Origin: Mycosarcoma maydis
Taxonomy: Eukaryota; Basidiomycota; Ustilaginomycetes; Ustilaginales
NCBI RefSeq assembly: GCF_000328475.2
Contig: NC_026496.1
Span: 310,001-374,000, forward strand
Direction: 5' to 3'
Length of the DNA: 64,000 nt
Shown here: in pieces, positions 59,151 through 64,000 of the stretch
How positions within the stretch are numbered: the first letter of the stretch is position 1
Layout: each line of letters starts with the position of its first letter
Notes under the pieces: model-generated
What the model was told of the DNA's origin: nothing
Database searches by the model: none
What the model saw: the letters and a program-made list of their open reading frames with translations, nothing else
Program-made: the position numbers and the translations under genes

Positions 59151-61127
59151 TCAACCCCAACACTCTTCCTGCCACCTCCTCTGCCGCTCCAACGCATCCA
59201 TGAACCTCTTTGCCTGCTCCTCATCCATTCCACCCTGACTTCTCGCGATGCTTTCAAATGCGCCCCTAACCTGTTCCGGCATCTTTCCCGAAGCACCAGC
59301 CACAACAATCCACGCATTCCTCTCGGTGATCGCCTCCCACAGCACATGGGCGTTGTCTGGCTTGACGATCAGGTCTTGGACATACGTCTTCGCTTCTCCG
59401 TCTCGACTGAAAGCTGTGTGGAGATGAAACTGGTTAGCATACGATTGTTGGAGATGTTGCCAGTCGTGCTGGAAGAGGTAGTCCTTGGTTCGATACCGGA
59501 AGCCGAGAAAGAGGTGGATTTCGGAGCGTGCAAGGGTAGAATTCGAAAGACGATCGATGACAAGCGAGCGTAAGGGTGCGCAGCCTGTTCCTGGTCCGAT
59601 CAAGATGAGCGGAGCTTGCGCAGGTGGCAGCGTGAGGTAACCTGGCTTGATAACAACCGGAACGCGCGAACCGAGCGGCAACGAGGAAAGCCATCTTGTG
59701 CACAACCCTGTGCGTGCTTTGCGAAGGCGCGTCTTGTACTTGACCATGGCTACGCTAAGCTGTATTGCGTGCGGCTCTTCCGACACGCGCTTCTCCCGCT
59801 CGCTGTTCGCTGGTGGGGCACTGGCAATGCTGAACTCTCTTGGCTTGATCCAAGGCAGCACATCTGCAATATACGCCAAAGGCACCTGAACCGATTTGAA
59901 CTCGTCCAATACCTCTTTGATCGTTCGCCTCGGTCTCTGGGCGTATTCGTACATTTCATCAATACCATCTTGAGGGTTTGCCCCTTTAGCCAGTTCCTCT
60001 TCCGGAAAGATGCCGCAATACTCGTCCAGCTTTTCGCGTTCCTGAGAGCCGGTGGGTGAGAAGAGCCGGATCTGCTCAAAGAACGAGTTGGTTGGGACCG
60101 AGGTAAAATCGAGATGGTGTGTCAAGAGGTCCCGCACGGACATGTGTGCGGGCGATTGTGGCACAGTCGAAGGGATGGTGCTGCCCGCGAGGCTGACCAG
60201 GGTATCCGCATCGAGGTCGAGGCGAGACAACATCTCGGTGACAGAGGCAGCGTCATTGATCGGGTGTAGACAAAGGATATCACCTGGTCGGTAAGTTTGG
60301 ATGGAGATACCATCCAGCGCAGAAGCCGAGCCTCTGGAAATCTCTTCGTTCTCGCCTATCTGTCTCTTATCTTCTTCGACATCCGTCTGGTTGAGACGGA
60401 CAAACTCGAGCAGACGAACGTCTTGAAAGTGATCGGTAGCCGTCATGCGTTGATTCTTGTCCAAAATCGATATTGACCATCCTTGATCCTCCAGATGCCG
60501 ACCAAGCGCATCCCTCCCATCGTGTTTCTCCTTCAGCCTGCCCTCCTCTGTCTCTACCTTTGTCACCGTCACCGAAGGCGGCAACAACTCATCTCTCCCC
60601 ACCTCCCTCACTCCCGCCTCCAACGGACACAGCTCGTCCAACTTTCTCCAAAACCGGTTCATCCAAGGTCCCAGCTCACCCTCCAATCCCAAATAATGCA
60701 TGTCATCCCCCTCTCCATGCTCTACCAGCTCTTTTGCGCCCAGACCCCTCAGTCTTCTACTGAGCAATCTCACCGGCCAGCAGAACCTCGGATAGGTCGA
60801 ATCTCCCAGTCCAAACGCAGCGAATGTGACGTCTTCCAAGATGTCTTCGGGGATACCTTTTCGGAGAAGGAAGTTCCAGAACGGCCGAGAGGTTGTAGGA
60901 AATTCACCTTGGCCTGTTGTGGAAACAAGGAAGAGCATCAGGGATTCCGAGACGAGGTCGGTGGGGTCGTAAGAGCAGACGTCCGCAATGGTGACGTGGA
61001 AACGCTTGCGTTGCGCTTGGCGTGAGATTCGAAGCGCGAGATCGGACGATGTTCCTGTTTGCGTCATGTACAGGATCGTCAGACGACGGCCCTCAGATGC
61101 GCAATTCGATGTCCGTATCGATGTCAT
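59151..61127 (-). CDS. TAH18: NADPH-dependent diflavin oxidoreductase Tah18/NDOR1
   Basis: 658 aa from the ATG at 61127 (MTSIRTSNCASEG); 18 more codons are open to 61181. Order of domains: flavodoxin-type FMN domain (LTILYMTQTGTSSDLALR, VSTTGQGEFPTTSRPFW, FGLGDSTYPRF), FAD domain (REFSIAS, TGLCTRWLSSL) and NADPH domain (GPGTGCAPLRSL, HLFLGFRYRTKDYLFQHDW, AFSRDGEAKTYVQDLI, VVAGASGKMPEQVRGAF), ending with the aromatic REEC-W tail region (WQEECWG). It passes electrons from NADPH to Dre2/anamorsin in cytosolic Fe-S protein assembly and to ribonucleotide reductase cofactor building. Compared with human NDOR1 (597 aa) there are insertions in the linker (QTDVEEDKRQIGENEEISRG). Single exon, no membrane segment, as expected for the soluble family member versus P450 reductase. 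Confidence 0.95.
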   Translation of the reverse strand: MTSIRTSNCASEGRRLTILYMTQTGTSSDLALRISRQAQRKRFHVTIADVCSYDPTDLVSESLMLFLVSTTGQGEFPTTSRPFWNFLLRKGIPEDILEDVTFAAFGLGDSTYPRFCWPVRLLSRRLRGLGAKELVEHGEGDDMHYLGLEGELGPWMNRFWRKLDELCPLEAGVREVGRDELLPPSVTVTKVETEEGRLKEKHDGRDALGRHLEDQGWSISILDKNQRMTATDHFQDVRLLEFVRLNQTDVEEDKRQIGENEEISRGSASALDGISIQTYRPGDILCLHPINDAASVTEMLSRLDLDADTLVSLAGSTIPSTVPQSPAHMSVRDLLTHHLDFTSVPTNSFFEQIRLFSPTGSQEREKLDEYCGIFPEEELAKGANPQDGIDEMYEYAQRPRRTIKEVLDEFKSVQVPLAYIADVLPWIKPREFSIASAPPANSEREKRVSEEPHAIQLSVAMVKYKTRLRKARTGLCTRWLSSLPLGSRVPVVIKPGYLTLPPAQAPLILIGPGTGCAPLRSLVIDRLSNSTLARSEIHLFLGFRYRTKDYLFQHDWQHLQQSYANQFHLHTAFSRDGEAKTYVQDLIVKPDNAHVLWEAITERNAWIVVAGASGKMPEQVRGAFESIARSQGGMDEEQAKRFMDALERQRRWQEECWG

Positions 61128-61565
61128 CTTTTCTATCAAATCGAGCCGATGAGAATGACAATGGAAGAACAATCCAGACATGGAAGAAAAATCCGTGATT
61201 CACATCTTATGATTTGCGATTACACCATGAATTCTTTCTTCGGCTAAATTCACGGAGCTCCACTCGCAAAACGCCTCGGATCTGATAAAACATCTCGAAA
61301 CGACAAGCGTCACACCTCTGCACTCACGACTCGTCAAGCGTGACTGTGTCTCAGGATCACGTTTGAATTGTGTAGCGGCGATCCGCTGCTCCGCTCGTCA
61401 CCACTGCTCAGCCGGTATCAGTTTGACAAATCCACTAAGTTGCTTCTTGTTGCCCAAATAAACGGTACATGACTAGCTGAGAGGGTGAAGATGATATGCA
61501 ATTTAACGGAAGAGCAAAAGCACGTGAGTGCCACCTAACGAATTTGGTCAGTAGCGACACTTGTA
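61128..61565. other. Intergenic: TAH18 promoter and SDS3 3' flank
   Basis: No repeats of note beyond a CACTCACGACTCGT heptamer-like trace near 61321. No gene. Confidence 0.5.
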
Positions 61566-64000
61566 CTAATCCGAAGGATATAGGTTTCTGTTGCCGACGC
61601 CTGTTGCAGCGGCTGCTGCCACTGGTGTGGCTGCAGGAGGCCCCGATGGAATCTGAAGTCCAACGTTAGGTCCAGGCGAAGGGCGTTTCCTCGCACCTGC
61701 AAATGCGGGCGTGGGCGCCGGCGCCGGCTGCTGCTGCTGGATCGGATGACGCACGCGATGTGCCGCGGGCGCTCGATGCGATGCACCGTTGCTGAGCGCC
61801 TTGTGGTCGCGTTCGTCAACAGAACCCACCGTTCCCACAGGCATAGACGGTGGCGGCGGCAGATTCGTCTTTGAGCTGCTCGATGTTTTTGCGTGTGCAG
61901 GTGATGCGATGCTCACTGCAGAGCTCGTTGGCGTGTCACGAGCGTGATTCGAGCGAGGCTGCTTGCTTCGTCCAGACGTTTTGGCACCACCACGACCGCG
62001 ACCACTGACACTGACACTGATGCCGTCCTCGATGCTACCGCGTTCCTTGCGACCGCCGCTTACTCGATGAGGCGGTGTCGGGGACGGAGGCATGTTGGGC
62101 ATGCCCGCTCGCATGCCTGGTCCGGGAACAGCAGCGCCAGGTGCAACGTTGAAGTGTGGTGGATAGGGTGCGTACATGTCCGGTGGGAAAGGCGAGCTTC
62201 GGTGATGAGGATCGTGCGGATCCAAGCCCATGCGCGCCTGCTGCTCGCGGTGATGCATGCGAGCCGCTCGCTCCATCTCGGCAGCCGCGTACGGATCAAA
62301 CGCCATCATGCCCATTTCCATTCCGGGATGCATATGTCCTGACGGTGGCGGTAGAGCATGCATGCCGTGGCGATGAGGCTCGTGCACCGATCCGGGCGTG
62401 CCCGGTGCCATCATGGCACCCGGAGGCGGTGGTGGCAGTCCACGGGCACCAGGTGGCAAGTTGTATGGCATACCGTTTATATGCGCCTGGGCTGCAGCTG
62501 CAGTGGCAGCGGCAGCAGCAGCAGCGTCCGGGCCGTACAAGGCGTACATTTCGGGATTCTGAAACTCGAGGCCAACAGGAGCGCCGTAGAAAGGGTCGTA
62601 CATGCCTGGCGGTACGCCGACGGGTCGAATGCCCATCTGCTCAATGTCCATCATGACGTCGGCTTCGGCAAGTCCCTTGAGATCTGGGTAGGCGACAAAC
62701 TCGTCGCCTGCCTCGATCTCGCGAGCGAGCGCCTTGCGCTTCGTAGACGGCTTTCGAGCCGCCTTGGATCCGTTGGCATGTGTTGCTTCGGCATCTTCAG
62801 CCAGGGTAGAGGAGTTTAAGGGAATGTGCAAGCGGTCCGGGTTTCGTACCAGCTCGGTCTCAAAGATTTGATGTCTTCGCGCTGGTCGAGGTGCGTCGAG
62901 TGTGCGCTTCTCGCGATCGAGTCGCCTGCGTTTCCTGCTAAACTCGTCCATCATATCGCGACGCAAGCTGGCGCAGCTCGAGCGCCAAATGCTCCATGCT
63001 GCAAACTCCTCTGCCTTGGCGACGCGCTCGTACTGCATCTCTTGTTGCTCGAACCACATCTCGACGAGCTCTGTGCGTCGCTGTCGGCGCATCTCTATTG
63101 CCTTTGTGAGGTGAAGCAGCTCGGGATGGGTGCCGTCCAAGATCATGTCGCCTTCCTTTGAGATTTCTTGGAGTCGCTCGACGTAGAGGCGGTCGCGAAG
63201 CATGGCAAAGCCGATTTCGATCTTGGTGAGGGCTTCCATGGCCTCTTGACGTCGGATGGCCGCTTCATCGGTGGAAGTTTCATCGTCGTGCTCGGCGGCG
63301 TCTGGTGCTGGTGTGCCAGCGGCTGTATCGGGTTGCTCAGCCTCGGCTTGATCGGCTTGTGGAGCTTTGACGTCGGCGTCAGCATCTGCGTCTTCTGCAT
63401 GTTCGGCCATTTCGGCGTCGTCGTCGTCGTCTGCGAGGGGCGAGGGAGCGCGCGAAGAAGAAGCGGAGCCTGGAAGGCTGTCGACGAGCTGCTCTGGTTC
63501 GAGCAGACTTGTGGCACCTCCAGTGGCGGCTGCGCGCTTCTTCATGGAGGCAATCATATCGAGATTGGTATCCCGATGCGAGCCGGTATGTTCTTGATCT
63601 GATGCATCCTCTGCGAGGGCATCGGCAGCATCGCCATCTTCGGGCTCAGGAGTGATGTCGGAGCTGAGACCATCATCGTCGGCCTCGTGACGTAGCAATT
63701 GGACCCGCCCAGGCATTGCAGCGCCATCGAGCGAGCCAGCAGCTGGCTCAGTGTCTTCTTCTTCGGCTTCTGGTTCCGAGACGTCGTCTTCGTCTTGATC
63801 GTTTTGATCGTTTTCGGCATGATCTGCGGTTGCGAGGGCTGCAAGTGCATCGAGACCGGCAGCCGCGTCAGCATCTTGATCGGCGCCTTCTGCCCCGCCA
63901 GTGAGCGCGGCCAGTGCTTCCGCTGCTTCGTCTTCGTGCGTCTTGTTCGCGTCTTGTTCGTCGTCATCTTCTTGCTCCTCGTCTTCCTCTTCTTCTTCTT
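61566..64000 (-). CDS. SDS3: Sds3/Dep1-family subunit of the Sin3-HDAC corepressor, 5' end beyond the window
   Basis: The frame is open from the stop at 61566 to the right edge; an internal ATG at 63716 is probably not the start, because the 94 codons before it continue in frame as an acidic Glu/Asp/Ala-rich sequence (QNDQDEDDVSEPEAEEEDTE). Counting from 63716 the Sds3 domain spans about 155-290: RQEAMEALTKIEIGFAMLRD, LYVERLQEISKEGDMILDGT, HPELLHLTKAIEMRRQRRTE and EEFAAWSIWRSSCASLRRDM, a helical coiled coil that dimerises and binds Sin3. A downstream RPARRHQIFETELVRNPDRL motif also matches the family. The C-terminal half is Pro/Gly/Met/His-rich and disordered. It should function in nuclear histone deacetylation. 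Length exceeds 810 aa, larger than yeast Sds3 (327 aa). Confidence 0.92.
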   Translation of the reverse strand, partial: EEEEEDEEQEDDDEQDANKTHEDEAAEALAALTGGAEGADQDADAAAGLDALAALATADHAENDQNDQDEDDVSEPEAEEEDTEPAAGSLDGAAMPGRVQLLRHEADDDGLSSDITPEPEDGDAADALAEDASDQEHTGSHRDTNLDMIASMKKRAAATGGATSLLEPEQLVDSLPGSASSSRAPSPLADDDDDAEMAEHAEDADADADVKAPQADQAEAEQPDTAAGTPAPDAAEHDDETSTDEAAIRRQEAMEALTKIEIGFAMLRDRLYVERLQEISKEGDMILDGTHPELLHLTKAIEMRRQRRTELVEMWFEQQEMQYERVAKAEEFAAWSIWRSSCASLRRDMMDEFSRKRRRLDREKRTLDAPRPARRHQIFETELVRNPDRLHIPLNSSTLAEDAEATHANGSKAARKPSTKRKALAREIEAGDEFVAYPDLKGLAEADVMMDIEQMGIRPVGVPPGMYDPFYGAPVGLEFQNPEMYALYGPDAAAAAAATAAAAQAHINGMPYNLPPGARGLPPPPPGAMMAPGTPGSVHEPHRHGMHALPPPSGHMHPGMEMGMMAFDPYAAAEMERAARMHHREQQARMGLDPHDPHHRSSPFPPDMYAPYPPHFNVAPGAAVPGPGMRAGMPNMPPSPTPPHRVSGGRKERGSIEDGISVSVSGRGRGGAKTSGRSKQPRSNHARDTPTSSAVSIASPAHAKTSSSSKTNLPPPPSMPVGTVGSVDERDHKALSNGASHRAPAAHRVRHPIQQQQPAPAPTPAFAGARKRPSPGPNVGLQIPSGPPAATPVAAAAATGVGNRNLYPSD

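Noticed and set aside
1..64000. tRNA or spliceosomal snRNA genes
   Set aside because: I looked for B-box GGTTCRANYCC contexts and U6-like sequence by eye; the few matches fall inside coding exons without cloverleaf partners. A dedicated covariance search could still find one.

Overview
The window reads as nuclear DNA of a smut fungus (Ustilaginales, Basidiomycota; Ustilago/Sporisorium/Pseudozyma type). The evidence is compact fungal genes with long uninterrupted exons and few short GT-AG introns, a fungal-only gene set (fungal HMG-CoA synthase, Reg1-type PP1 adaptor, Tah18, BIM1/X325-type copper protein, Ctr transporter, Dsl1/ZW10, LisH/Flo8-like factor), and intergenic DNA peppered with a GTGAATC heptamer. 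The genus is an inference; nothing here fixes the species. No tRNA, rRNA, CRISPR array, transposase or integrase was seen.

Layout. I support 22 protein genes, 18 on the minus strand. Left to right: a serine-less alpha/beta-hydrolase homologue packed 17 nt behind a molybdopterin-synthase small subunit (326-1503); SGT2 co-chaperone (1811-2869); MPS1 kinase (4191-7052); an amidase (8105-9754); a membrane-anchored multicopper oxidase with a very long Ser/Thr-rich tail (10283-14149); HMG-CoA synthase, three exons (15199-16935); the splicing factors U2AF65 and PRP40 head-to-head (18274-22853); PP2A B55 subunit, four exons (23132-25024); a GPI-anchored X325/BIM1-like copper protein (26609-27304); a small putative mitochondrial protein (28611-29104); a LisH protein (29403-31310); VPS9 (33508-36714); a Ctr copper transporter (37293-38217); a polyQ coiled-coil protein (39695-41254); a ZW10/Dsl1 tether subunit (42765-46265); a membrane-anchored GH5 exo-beta-1,3-glucanase (48381-51074); REG1 (52044-54678); an unknown two-exon gene (57662-58992); TAH18 diflavin reductase (59151-61127); and an SDS3-family protein running off the right edge (61566-64000).

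How they relate. This is a mostly housekeeping chromosomal arm segment, not a biosynthetic or effector cluster. Themes are early spliceosome assembly (U2AF65/PRP40 sharing a 413-bp divergent promoter), membrane traffic (VPS9, ZW10/Dsl1), phosphatase control (B55, REG1), mitosis (MPS1), and copper handling (multicopper oxidase, X325/BIM1-like protein and Ctr transporter within about 28 kb). Exon structures were deduced by reading splice sites and checking that joined frames restore conserved family sequence.

The most unusual points are the near-zero spacing of the molybdopterin-synthase/pseudohydrolase pair with loss of the hydrolase nucleophile, the repeated acidic tryptophan motifs in the Dsl1/ZW10 protein (predicted COPI-binding lasso), and a 7-bp satellite family that occurs in many intergenic regions (26 units at 32515-32696) in several locally homogenised variants. 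I found no clear evidence of a wholly new multi-gene system.
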